A stretch of 64,000 bases of DNA from Pseudomonas fluorescens. Lineage in GTDB: Bacteria > Pseudomonadota > Gammaproteobacteria > Pseudomonadales > Pseudomonadaceae. Position 1 is the stretch's first letter. Each line of letters begins with the position of its first letter. Position numbers and translations under genes: made by a program. The stretch lies in the NCBI RefSeq assembly GCF_001648775.1, contig NZ_LVEJ01000023.1, positions 1 through 64,000 on the forward strand. The letters are read 5' to 3'. Under the pieces are notes generated by a model that saw only the letters and a program-made list of their open reading frames with translations, was not told the origin of the DNA and made no database searches. Shown here piece by piece: positions 51,396 through 59,006 of the stretch.

Positions 51396-52955
51396 TTACG
51401 ACTCGGTTTTACCGACTTCATATTCACGCAATTTATTGGCAATCGTGGTGTGCGAAACCCCCAACCGCTTGCCCAATTGCCGACTGCTCGGATGCTCGGA
51501 ATACAGCCGCTCCAGCACCGCTTTCTCAAAGCGCCCGACGATCTCGTCCAATCCACCTTCCAGCGAGAAATCGCCAAGCGGCTGACGCACGCCATAATCC
51601 GGCAAACGAATATGCTCGGCTTTCACCGTGCCGCCATCGCACAGCGAAACCGCCTGGAACAGCACGTTCTCCAGTTGTCGCACGTTGCCAGGCCAGTGGT
51701 AATGGCTGAGTCGGTCCATCGCCGCCGGCGCCAGTTTCGGCAGCGGGCAACCGATCTGCCGACTGGCCTGATCGAGGAAGTGCTCGACCAGCGGCGTCAA
51801 TCCATCAAGGCATTCGCGCAGCGGCGGAATGTGCAACGAAAGCACATTCAAGCGGTGATACAGGTCCTGGCGAAACTCACCGCGTGCGCACAACTCCGAC
51901 AAGTCGACCTGCGTCGCGCAGATCACCCGCACATCCAGATAAACCTCTTCATCACTGCCGACCCGACGGAAGCAGCCGTCCTGTAAAAAGCGCAGCAGCT
52001 TCACTTGAAGGCGCGGGCTCATCTCGCCGACACCGTCAAGAAACAGCGTGCCACCCGCGGTCAATTCCAGCAGTCCGAGTTTGCCTTCGGCGCGAGCACC
52101 TTCGAAGGCTCCCGGGCCGTAGCCGAACAGCTCGGTCTCGGCCATCGACTCCGGCAGTCCGGCGCAGTTGAGCGCCATCAACGGCGACTGCCCGCGCGGA
52201 CTGGCGAGGTGACAGGCGCGCGCGAGCAACTCCTTGCCGGTGCCGGTTTCGCCCTCAATCAATAGCGGCGCATCCAGCGGCGCCATACGCCGTGCTTCAC
52301 GCACCACGGCGGCCATTACTTTCGAGCTCTGGAAGATGCTGTCGAAGCCGCGCAGCTCCTGTTTGCGCACGTTATAGATGCGCTCGCCAACACGGTCTGC
52401 GCGATGCAGCGTCAGCACCGCACCAGCCATCGCTTCGCTGTCGTCGTGCTCCGATTGCAGCGGCGCGATGTCAGCCAGAAAGACGTCGCCCTTGACCTTG
52501 ACCCGCATGCCGTTGATTCGCGATTTGTTGGCGCGCACCAGTTCCGGCAAGTCGAAATCCTCGGCGTAGCGCGACAGCGGAATGCCCGGCACTTCATCGA
52601 CCCGCACGCCGAGCAACTGCGCCGCCGCCCGGTTCGCCGCAACGATCGAGCCGCCCATGTCGATCGACAGCACCGGAAACTCCAGTGCGCCGAGCAGCGC
52701 ATTCAACTCCATGTGCCGACGCTCGCTCGGCATCAGCCCTACCCGTTTGACGCCGAACACCCCGGCAATCGCCTCGAACTTTGGGCGCAACGCCTGGAAC
52801 TGAATGTTGATCAGGTTCGGACAGTGCAGATAGATCGCGTTGCCATGCTCACCGCCAACCTCACCGCGCGCGACGTTGATGCCGTACGCCACCAGCAGGT
52901 TGAGAATGTCGCGCAGGATGCCGATGCGGTTCTGGCAGTGGACTTTGATGCGCAT
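51396..52955 (-). CDS. phhR: Transcriptional regulator PhhR (TyrR family)
   Basis: 519 residues. N-terminal ACT domain (about 1-75) for aromatic amino-acid sensing, PAS domain (about 80-190), AAA+ domain (Walker A GETGTGK, 235-241) and a C-terminal TyrR-type helix-turn-helix (RQLGKRLGVSHTTIANKLREY). The sigma-54 contact loop reads GAFEGA (282-287) rather than GAFTGA, as in TyrR proteins that work with sigma-70. It controls phhABC, read in the opposite direction. 390 bases lie between them, holding two candidate operators. Confidence 0.92.
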   Translation of the reverse strand: MRIKVHCQNRIGILRDILNLLVAYGINVARGEVGGEHGNAIYLHCPNLINIQFQALRPKFEAIAGVFGVKRVGLMPSERRHMELNALLGALEFPVLSIDMGGSIVAANRAAAQLLGVRVDEVPGIPLSRYAEDFDLPELVRANKSRINGMRVKVKGDVFLADIAPLQSEHDDSEAMAGAVLTLHRADRVGERIYNVRKQELRGFDSIFQSSKVMAAVVREARRMAPLDAPLLIEGETGTGKELLARACHLASPRGQSPLMALNCAGLPESMAETELFGYGPGAFEGARAEGKLGLLELTAGGTLFLDGVGEMSPRLQVKLLRFLQDGCFRRVGSDEEVYLDVRVICATQVDLSELCARGEFRQDLYHRLNVLSLHIPPLRECLDGLTPLVEHFLDQASRQIGCPLPKLAPAAMDRLSHYHWPGNVRQLENVLFQAVSLCDGGTVKAEHIRLPDYGVRQPLGDFSLEGGLDEIVGRFEKAVLERLYSEHPSSRQLGKRLGVSHTTIANKLREYEVGKTES

Positions 52956-52992
52956 ATATAAGGCCCGACAAGATTGGGAGTTGAATACCGAC

Positions 52993-53085
52993 CCTGTGGG
53001 AGCGAGCTTGCTCGCGAAGGCGTCAGCACATCCAGCATTGATGTGTCAGACCCAGCGCTTTCGCGAGCAAGCTCGCTCCCACAGG
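52993..53085. repeat. REP doublet (REPIN)
   Basis: Two inward-facing REP cores (cctgtgggagcgagcttgct to agcaagctcgctcccacagg) with about 47 bases between, in the phhR-phhA intergenic region upstream of the operators. Same family as at 4237 and 55824. Confidence 0.9.
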
Positions 53086-53133
53086 TATTGCGGTGCGCCC
53101 GGAGCCATTTTTCTGCCGAGGCACGCAGATTGT

Positions 53134-53151
53134 TGTCAAGATTATGTGACA
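53134..53151. promoter_or_regulatory. Inverted repeat, possible PhhR operator
   Basis: TGTCAAGATTATGTGACA, a TGTCA-N8-TGACA inverted repeat in the phhR-phhA region. Similar in form to a TyrR box but not an exact match; may bind PhhR or another dimeric regulator. Confidence 0.35.
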
Positions 53152-53206
53152 GCCACCGGCCTTTTCAAACCCGCGAATCACCGTAAATGCGATATATCCG
53201 CCAAAG

Positions 53207-53224
53207 CGTAACGATTTTTTTACG
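53207..53224. promoter_or_regulatory. Candidate PhhR/TyrR box
   Basis: CGTAACGATTTTTTTACG, 18 bases, close to the TyrR/PhhR consensus TGTAAA-N6-TTTACA. It lies about 120 bases before the phhA ATG, within reach for activation. No clear sigma-54 site lies downstream, which agrees with the GAFEGA loop of PhhR. Confidence 0.55.
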
Positions 53225-53345
53225 ATTTCCGGCGAATTTTCCTACACGCATCGCGATCAACCTGCTGCAAACCCCATCACTCTCAGGTAATTCTGAGTCC
53301 ATTGCAGGACATAACAAGAACGAATTCCCCTAGCAGGAGAGCAGC

Positions 53346-54137
53346 ATGAAGCAGACGCAATACGTGGCCCGCGAGCCCGATGCGCAAGGTTTTATCGACT
53401 ACCCCGCCGAAGAACATGCGGTGTGGAACACGCTGATCACTCGCCAGTTGAAAGTGATCGAAGGGCGTGCGTGCCAGGAATACCTGGACGGTATCGAAAA
53501 ACTCGGTCTGCCCCACGACCGCATTCCGCAACTCGGCGAGATCAACAAGGTGCTCGGCGAGACCACCGGTTGGCAGGTTGCCCGCGTGCCGGCACTGATC
53601 CCCTTCCAGACTTTTTTTGAATTGCTGGCCAGCAAGCAGTTTCCAGTCGCAACCTTTATCCGTACCCGCGAAGAACTGGACTACCTGCAAGAGCCGGACA
53701 TTTTCCACGAGATCTTTGGTCACTGCCCGCTGCTGACCAACCCGTATTTCGCCGAATTCACCCACACCTACGGCAAACTCGGTTTGCAGGCCACCAAGGA
53801 AGAACGCGTTTATCTAGCCCGTCTGTACTGGATGACCATCGAGTTCGGCCTGGTCGACACCCCGCAAGGCAAACGCATCTACGGCGGCGGCATTCTGTCC
53901 TCACCAAAAGAAACCGTTTACTCGCTGTCGGACGAGCCGGAGCATCAGGCCTTCGATCCGCTCGAAGCCATGCGCACGCCGTATCGCATCGACATCCTGC
54001 AACCGCTGTACTTTGTCCTGCCGAACCTCAAGCGTCTGTTCGACGTGGCCCATGAAGACATCATGGCCATGGTTCGCCAAGGCATGCAGCTGGGTCTGCA
54101 CGCGCCGAAATTTCCGCCGAAACCAAAAGCCGCGTGA
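53346..54137 (+). CDS. phhA: Phenylalanine 4-hydroxylase PhhA
   Basis: 263 residues. It converts phenylalanine to tyrosine with tetrahydrobiopterin and O2. The iron ligands are visible: His121 and His126 in FHEIFGHCPLL and Glu166 in MTIEFGLV. AGGAGAG precedes the ATG by about seven bases. It heads phhA-phhB-phhC, which clears excess phenylalanine and feeds tyrosine breakdown. Regulated by PhhR encoded opposite. Confidence 0.97.
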   Translation: MKQTQYVAREPDAQGFIDYPAEEHAVWNTLITRQLKVIEGRACQEYLDGIEKLGLPHDRIPQLGEINKVLGETTGWQVARVPALIPFQTFFELLASKQFPVATFIRTREELDYLQEPDIFHEIFGHCPLLTNPYFAEFTHTYGKLGLQATKEERVYLARLYWMTIEFGLVDTPQGKRIYGGGILSSPKETVYSLSDEPEHQAFDPLEAMRTPYRIDILQPLYFVLPNLKRLFDVAHEDIMAMVRQGMQLGLHAPKFPPKPKAA

Positions 54138-54254
54138 ACCGCGATTTTTGCTGACAATTGAGCCTGTCAGTCGCCGCCACTTTGGTTTAGCGTGACGGCA
54201 TTGACGGCCGAAAAGCTTTAATAAAAAAAACACACTCGATTTCAGGAATACACC

Positions 54255-54611
54255 ATGTCCACTTTGAACCAAGCCCACTGCGAAGCCTGCCACGCCGATG
54301 CGCCACAAGTCAGCGACGAAGAACTGCCGATCCTGATCAAGCAGATCCCTGACTGGAACATCGAGGTGCGCGACAGCATCATGCAACTGGAGAAGGTCTT
54401 CCTGTTCAAGAACTTCAAACACGCGCTGGCATTCACCAACGCCGTCGGCGAAATCTCCGAGGCCGAAGGTCACCACCCGGGCCTGCTGACCGAGTGGGGC
54501 AAAGTCACCGTGACCTGGTGGAGCCACTCGATCAAAGGCCTGCACCGCAACGACTTCATCATGGCCGCGCGCACTGACGAAGTGGCCAAGACTGCAGAAG
54601 GACGCAAGTAA
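54255..54611 (+). CDS. phhB: Pterin-4a-carbinolamine dehydratase PhhB
   Basis: 118 residues. It dehydrates the 4a-hydroxy pterin produced by PhhA, regenerating the cofactor. The signature EISEAEGHHPGLLTEW (two His at the active site) and VTVTWWSHSIKGLHRNDFIMAARTD are conserved. It begins 117 bases after phhA; the phhC start overlaps its stop by one base. Confidence 0.97.
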   Translation: MSTLNQAHCEACHADAPQVSDEELPILIKQIPDWNIEVRDSIMQLEKVFLFKNFKHALAFTNAVGEISEAEGHHPGLLTEWGKVTVTWWSHSIKGLHRNDFIMAARTDEVAKTAEGRK

Positions 54612-55804
54612 TGCACTTCGACGCCATCGGCCGGGTACCCGGCGACCCGATCCTCGGCTTGATGGAGGCGTATGCGCAGGACACCAACCCGCGCAAATTC
54701 GACCTGGGCGTTGGCGTCTACAAGGACGCCCAGGGCCTGACGCCGATCCCGGAAGCGGTAAAAATCGCCGAAGCGCGACTGGTCGAAAGCCAGGACACCA
54801 AGACCTACATCGGTGGTCACGGCAATCCGTTGTTCGGCAAAGTCATCAACGAGTTGGTGCTCGGCGCCGACTCGCCGCTGATCGCCGAACAGCGTGCCGG
54901 CGCCACCCAGACCCCGGGCGGCACCGGTGCGCTGCGTCTGGCCGCTGACTTCATCGCGCAGTGCCTGCCGGGCAAGGGCGTATGGCTGAGCAACCCGACC
55001 TGGCCGATTCACGAAACCATTTTCGCCGCGGCCGGGGTCAAGGTCAGTCACTACCCGTACGTCGGTAGCGACAACCGCCTCGACGTCGACGCCATGCTCG
55101 CCGTACTCAACCAAGTGCCGAACGGTGATGTGGTGCTGCTGCACGCGTGCTGCCACAACCCGACCGGTTTTGACTTGAGCCATGACGACTGGCAGCGCGT
55201 ACTCGACGTGGTGCGCAGGCGCAATCTGCTGCCACTGATCGACTTTGCCTACCAGGGCTTTGGCGACGGTCTGGAACAGGATGCGTGGTCGACGCGTTTG
55301 TTCGCGGCGCAAGTGCCTGAACTGCTGATCACCAGTTCCTGCTCGAAGAACTTCGGCCTCTATCGCGATCGCACCGGTGCGCTGATCGTCTGCGCGAAAA
55401 GCGCCGACAAGCTCATCGACATCCGCAGCCAACTGGCCAACATCGCCCGCAACCTGTGGTCGACGCCGCCGGATCACGGCGCTGCGGTGGTCGCGACGAT
55501 CCTCGCCGATCCAGAGCTGAAAGCGCGCTGGGCTGATGAAGTGGAAGCCATGCGTCTGCGCATTGCGCAACTGCGCAGCGGTCTGGTTGAAGCGCTGGAG
55601 CCGCACGGTCTGCGCGAGCGTTTTGCACACATCGGCGTGCAACGCGGGATGTTCTCTTACACCGGCCTGTCGCCGGAGCAAGTGAAGCAACTGCGCGAGC
55701 ATCACAGCGTGTACATGGTCAGCTCGGGCCGGGCGAACGTCGCCGGCATCGACGCCACGCGCCTTGCCCTGCTGGCCGAGGCCATCGCCAGCGTCTGCAA
55801 ATAG
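54611..55804 (+). CDS. phhC: Aromatic amino-acid aminotransferase PhhC
   Basis: 397 residues, class I PLP aminotransferase. It transaminates tyrosine and phenylalanine. The PLP lysine is Lys246 in TSSCSKNFGLYRDRTGAL; the cofactor motif CCHNPTGFDLS and DFAYQGFGDG are intact. The start codon overlaps the phhB stop (TAATG). Downstream lies a REP doublet, no clear terminator. Confidence 0.95.
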   Translation: MHFDAIGRVPGDPILGLMEAYAQDTNPRKFDLGVGVYKDAQGLTPIPEAVKIAEARLVESQDTKTYIGGHGNPLFGKVINELVLGADSPLIAEQRAGATQTPGGTGALRLAADFIAQCLPGKGVWLSNPTWPIHETIFAAAGVKVSHYPYVGSDNRLDVDAMLAVLNQVPNGDVVLLHACCHNPTGFDLSHDDWQRVLDVVRRRNLLPLIDFAYQGFGDGLEQDAWSTRLFAAQVPELLITSSCSKNFGLYRDRTGALIVCAKSADKLIDIRSQLANIARNLWSTPPDHGAAVVATILADPELKARWADEVEAMRLRIAQLRSGLVEALEPHGLRERFAHIGVQRGMFSYTGLSPEQVKQLREHHSVYMVSSGRANVAGIDATRLALLAEAIASVCK

Positions 55805-55823
55805 TTACTGCAACACAAAACCC

Positions 55824-55914
55824 TGTGGGAGCGAGCCTGCTCGCGAAAGCGGCGTGTCATTCAACGAAAATGTTGCCTGACACACTGCCTTCGCGAGCAG
55901 GCTCGCTCCCACAT
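55824..55914. repeat. REP doublet (REPIN)
   Basis: Two inward-facing REP cores (tgtgggagcgagcctgctcg ... gctcgctcccaca) with about 42 bases between, 20 bases past the phhC stop. The fourth copy of this family in the window; it may protect the phhABC mRNA end. Confidence 0.9.
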
Positions 55915-56075
55915 TTGTTTTGTGGTGACCTTCGGGTTTTGCGCCCCCTGCGGCCATCTGTCGCATTAATTTGAATTAAAAGTCTGATTGTCATTTTTCC
56001 TGCTGTATCCTGCGCAGGCTTTCAAGAAGCGCGGATCGACCAGATCTATCAACAGACTTAGCGAGGAGCGCAACC

Positions 56076-56207
56076 ATGCACGAGATTCCTAATCTCCCCT
56101 TCCCAAGCCTGCACGTACCTGAGCAGACGACCACGCAACAAGCCGGCGCGGGGCAGCCCGAACCGCAAGAAGCCGTTGAGAGCCGCCCGGCCGACAACGA
56201 AGAGTAA
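56076..56207 (+). CDS. Small 43-residue protein
   Basis: Reads MHEIPNLPFPSLHVPEQTTT then AGAGQPEPQEAVESRP and ends DNEE. It is Pro/Glu/Gln rich, acidic and probably unstructured. A good ribosome site (GAGGAGCG) lies about eight bases before the ATG, and a perfect hairpin follows 17 bases after the stop, which together suggest a genuine small gene. No family or function is recognised. Confidence 0.6.
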   Translation: MHEIPNLPFPSLHVPEQTTTQQAGAGQPEPQEAVESRPADNEE

Positions 56208-56224
56208 TACCCGTCGTACAGACC

Positions 56225-56256
56225 GTGTGGAAAGCGCTAACATGCGCTTTCCACAC
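56225..56256 (+). terminator. Hairpin after the 43-residue gene
   Basis: A perfect 13-bp inverted repeat GTGTGGAAAGCGC / GCGCTTTCCACAC with a six-base loop. No U-run follows (TGCC), so it is either a weak terminator or an mRNA-stabilising or regulatory structure ahead of the next gene. Confidence 0.6.
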
Positions 56257-56277
56257 TGCCTGAACCCCGAGCCCGCC

Positions 56278-56460
56278 ATGACCGACGAATTCTCCGAAAG
56301 CCAAGCCGCCGTCCTGATCGGCGCGACCGAGAAAATGATCGCGATCTGGAACCGTCTCTCGCCCGAGAAACAAGCCGCCCTGCTCGCCCGATTCGGCACA
56401 GAGGAAAACGCCCTCGCCGCGCTGGTCACCACGCAGCTGGTTGCCCCGGACAAACCTTGA
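56278..56460 (+). CDS. Small 60-residue helical protein
   Basis: Reads MTDEFSESQAAVLIGATEKM ... PEKQAALLARFGTEENALAAL and ends APDKP. Helical, slightly acidic. I do not recognise a family. Alternative starts at 56242 (inside the hairpin loop) would add 12 residues. It ends about 100 bases before the MFS gene and may share its transcript. Confidence 0.55.
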   Translation: MTDEFSESQAAVLIGATEKMIAIWNRLSPEKQAALLARFGTEENALAALVTTQLVAPDKP

Positions 56461-56561
56461 ACCCGCCGCCGAGCAAATAGTTTTACTTTTCCCGCCCCAG
56501 ATCCGTCCGCGCCGGTATCATAAGCAGCCTATCTAATCTGCCGCTCCGTGGATCGTTACCC

Positions 56562-57761
56562 ATGTCGTCCTCTATGCCAGAACCCCAGCGCCCCCTGGCG
56601 GTTACGCTGCAAGTCGTTTCCATCGTCCTCTTCACCTTTATCGGTTACCTGAACATCGGCATTCCGCTCGCGGTGTTGCCGGGCTACGTCCACAGCGACC
56701 TGGGCTTTGGCACGGTGATCGCCGGCCTGGTGATTAGCATGCAATACCTCGCCACCCTGCTCAGCCGCCCGTATGCCGGCAAGATCATCGATAATCAGGG
56801 CAGTAAACGTGCGGTGATGATTGGCCTGGCCGGGTGCGGCTTGAGCGGTGTGTTCATGCTGATTTCGGCGTGGACACCGAACCTGCCGATGTTCAGTTTG
56901 ATCAGTCTGTTGATCGGTCGTCTGGTCTTGGGCAGCGCTGAAAGTCTGGTCGGCTCCGGCTCGATCGGCTGGGGCATCGGCCGGGTCGGCGCAGCCAACA
57001 CCGCCAAGGTGATTTCCTGGAACGGCATCGCCAGTTATGGCGCCCTGGCGGTCGGTGCACCGTTGGGCGTGTGGCTGGTCGGCCAGTTGGGGTTGTGGAG
57101 CATGGGCGTCAGCATCATCCTGCTCGCCGCGCTGGGCCTGCTGCTGGCCTGGCCAAAAACGCCGGCACCGATTGTCGCCGGCGAACGCCTGCCATTCATG
57201 CACGTGCTCGGCAAAGTGTTTCCCCACGGTTGCGGTCTGGCGCTGGGCTCAATCGGCTTCGGCACCATCGCCACCTTCATCACCCTGTATTACGCGACCC
57301 AGCATTGGGACAACGCCGTGCTGTGCCTGAGCCTGTTCGGCGCCAGCTTCATCGGCGCGCGACTGCTGTTCGGCAACCTGATCAACCGCCTCGGCGGCTT
57401 TCGCGTGGCGATTGTCTGTCTGTCGGTGGAAACCCTTGGCCTGCTGCTGTTGTGGCTCGCACCGGACGCGCATTGGGCGCTGGCCGGTGCGGCGTTGAGC
57501 GGGTTTGGTTTCTCGCTGGTATTCCCGGCGCTGGGCGTGGAAGCGGTGAATCTGGTGCCCGCCTCAAGCCGTGGCGCAGCCGTTGGCGCTTACTCGCTGT
57601 TCATCGATTTGTCGCTGGGGATCACCGGGCCATTGGCCGGTGCGATTGCGGCGGGATTCGGTTTTGCCTCGATTTTCCTGTTTGCCGCCCTCGCCGCGCT
57701 GAGTGGATTGGCGCTGAGCGTGTATCTCTACAAACATACGGCGAAGTACCGCGAAGACTAG
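56562..57761 (+). CDS. MFS transporter (YhhS-like)
   Basis: 399 residues with about 12 hydrophobic membrane segments; the loop motif GKIIDNQGSKRAVMIG after TM2 is the MFS signature (GxxxDxxGxRxxxxxG). It resembles the YhhS/YfcJ drug or sugar efflux group. Substrate cannot be read from sequence. The stop codon shares the palindrome CTAG with that of arfB, encoded opposite. Confidence 0.85.
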   Translation: MSSSMPEPQRPLAVTLQVVSIVLFTFIGYLNIGIPLAVLPGYVHSDLGFGTVIAGLVISMQYLATLLSRPYAGKIIDNQGSKRAVMIGLAGCGLSGVFMLISAWTPNLPMFSLISLLIGRLVLGSAESLVGSGSIGWGIGRVGAANTAKVISWNGIASYGALAVGAPLGVWLVGQLGLWSMGVSIILLAALGLLLAWPKTPAPIVAGERLPFMHVLGKVFPHGCGLALGSIGFGTIATFITLYYATQHWDNAVLCLSLFGASFIGARLLFGNLINRLGGFRVAIVCLSVETLGLLLLWLAPDAHWALAGAALSGFGFSLVFPALGVEAVNLVPASSRGAAVGAYSLFIDLSLGITGPLAGAIAAGFGFASIFLFAALAALSGLALSVYLYKHTAKYRED

Positions 57762-58171
57762 AAATCCACCTTGCCACGCCCGGCCTTGATGCTGCCGCGC
57801 TTGGTTTTCGATTCGAGTCGGCGCTTCTTTGAGCCGAGGGTCGGTTTGGTCGGACGGCGTTTCTTTTCGACTTTGGTCGCGCTGAGAATCAGCTCGACCA
57901 GACGCTCCAGCGCATCGGCGCGGTTGGCTTCCTGCGTGCGGTACTGCTGGGCCTTGATGATCAACACGCCGTCGCTGGTGATGCGACTGTCGCGCAGCGC
58001 CAGCAGCCGCTCCTTGTAGAACTCGGGCAAGGACGAAGCCGGAATGTCGAAGCGCAGGTGCATGGCGCTGGAGACTTTGTTGACGTTCTGCCCACCGGCG
58101 CCTTGCGCGCGGATGGCGGTCAGTTCGATCTCGGCATCCGGCAGATGCACGTTGTTGGAAATCACCAGCAT
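57758..58171 (-). CDS. arfB: Alternative ribosome-rescue factor ArfB (YaeJ)
   Basis: 137 residues. ArfB rescues ribosomes stalled on mRNAs lacking a stop codon by hydrolysing peptidyl-tRNA. The catalytic GGQ is at 26-28 (RAQGAGGQNVNKVSSAMHLRFD), and the Lys/Arg-rich tail (KKRRPTKPTLGSKKRRLESKTKRGSIKAGRGK) inserts in the mRNA channel. The start at 58171 gives the usual length; a longer frame upstream runs into a repeat region and is not used. Confidence 0.95.
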   Translation of the reverse strand: MLVISNNVHLPDAEIELTAIRAQGAGGQNVNKVSSAMHLRFDIPASSLPEFYKERLLALRDSRITSDGVLIIKAQQYRTQEANRADALERLVELILSATKVEKKRRPTKPTLGSKKRRLESKTKRGSIKAGRGKVDF

Positions 58172-58626
58172 GGAAAAGCGTCCGTAATCAGAACGCGCAG
58201 GATACCCCGAAACAGCGCCCAAACCTGCTGAAGATCCACTGATGACCTTCGCCTGTTCGCGATGCGTTCGATGCGATCGACATCGATTTGCCAGAAGTCG
58301 ATCAGCCGCCCGACTGCGCAACTTCTTGCGCACCTGTCGTCGAAAAAACGCCCGCCAATCGCCTGCAGCCCACGTTACACGGGCCCTGTAGCCGAGTGCG
58401 CAAGAAGTTGCGCAGCACTGCGCAACTTCTTGCGCACTTTGAGGCGGTTTCCGCAGTAAAAATCGATTTATCCCGCAGTCATCCGGCGCAACCCCTTGCT
58501 GCGTAATGGCCATATAGTGGCTGGCACGGATTTTGATATCAAATCGGCACTAACGCCTGCTGAACGCAGGCAGGAAATACAGGATTGCTCGCCGAGCCAG
58601 CCATCCTCGGTCAAAGGAATGACGCA
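58172..58626. other. 455-bp intergenic region with repeats and a palindrome
   Basis: Between divergent arfB and the PAAR gene. It holds three copies of a 19-bp element (annotated separately), a palindrome TTTGATATCAAA at 58532-58543 and a sigma-54-like TGGCACGGATTTTGAT at 58522-58537 whose -12 lacks the required GC. Short frames here look non-coding. Confidence 0.6.
58315..58437. repeat. Three copies of a 19-bp element, two forming a long hairpin
   Basis: TGCGCAACTTCTTGCGCAC occurs at 58315-58333 and 58419-58437, and its reverse complement at 58396-58414. The last two form a perfect 19-bp stem with a GCAC loop. Each element is itself a partial palindrome (TGCGCAA ... TTGCGCA). It is unlike the four REP doublets in the window. 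Confidence 0.9.
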
Positions 58627-58890
58627 ATGAAAGACGCAATTCGCTTGGGCGACTCCACCACTCACGGTGGCAAAGTCCTCGAAGCCTTCTCCCGCACCGA
58701 CCTCAACGGCAAGCCGATTGCCGGGGTCGGTCACAAGGTCAGCTGCCCGTTGTGCAAAGGGGTTTTCCCGATTGCCGAGGGCAGCAGCACTTACACCGTC
58801 GATGGCACACCCATCGCACTGGACGGCATGAAAACCGCCTGCGGCGCCGCGCTGATCGCCAGTGGCCCGAAAGGCGCTGTCGTCAGCTAA
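58627..58890 (+). CDS. PAAR-domain protein
   Basis: 87 residues. PAAR proteins form the sharp tip on the VgrG spike of the type VI secretion system and carry effectors. MKDAIRLGDSTTHGGKVLEAF, GVGHKVSCPLCKG and DGMKTACGAALIAS are the family pattern, with Cys and His residues for the metal site. It lies 116 bases before the rhs gene, so it is most likely the dedicated tip of that Rhs toxin, which has no fused PAAR of its own. No vgrG is in the window. Confidence 0.85.
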   Translation: MKDAIRLGDSTTHGGKVLEAFSRTDLNGKPIAGVGHKVSCPLCKGVFPIAEGSSTYTVDGTPIALDGMKTACGAALIASGPKGAVVS

Positions 58891-59006
58891 TTCCGTTTTT
58901 TCACTTTGATGCGTACCTCTGAGAGGCGGCTTTTTCTCGCCCGCTCATTGAGGTCTTCAATTTTTGCCCGCAAAGCCCGGACCTTGTCGCCGGGTGAGAT
59001 GCCGTG

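Noticed and set aside
54470..55705. 411-codon open frame opposite phhB-phhC
   Set aside because: Both phh genes are conserved with intact active sites; the antisense frame is a codon-bias artefact.
58262..58513. Short frames and upstream extension of arfB across the 19-bp repeats
   Set aside because: Composition follows the repeats; ArfB has its normal length from 58171.
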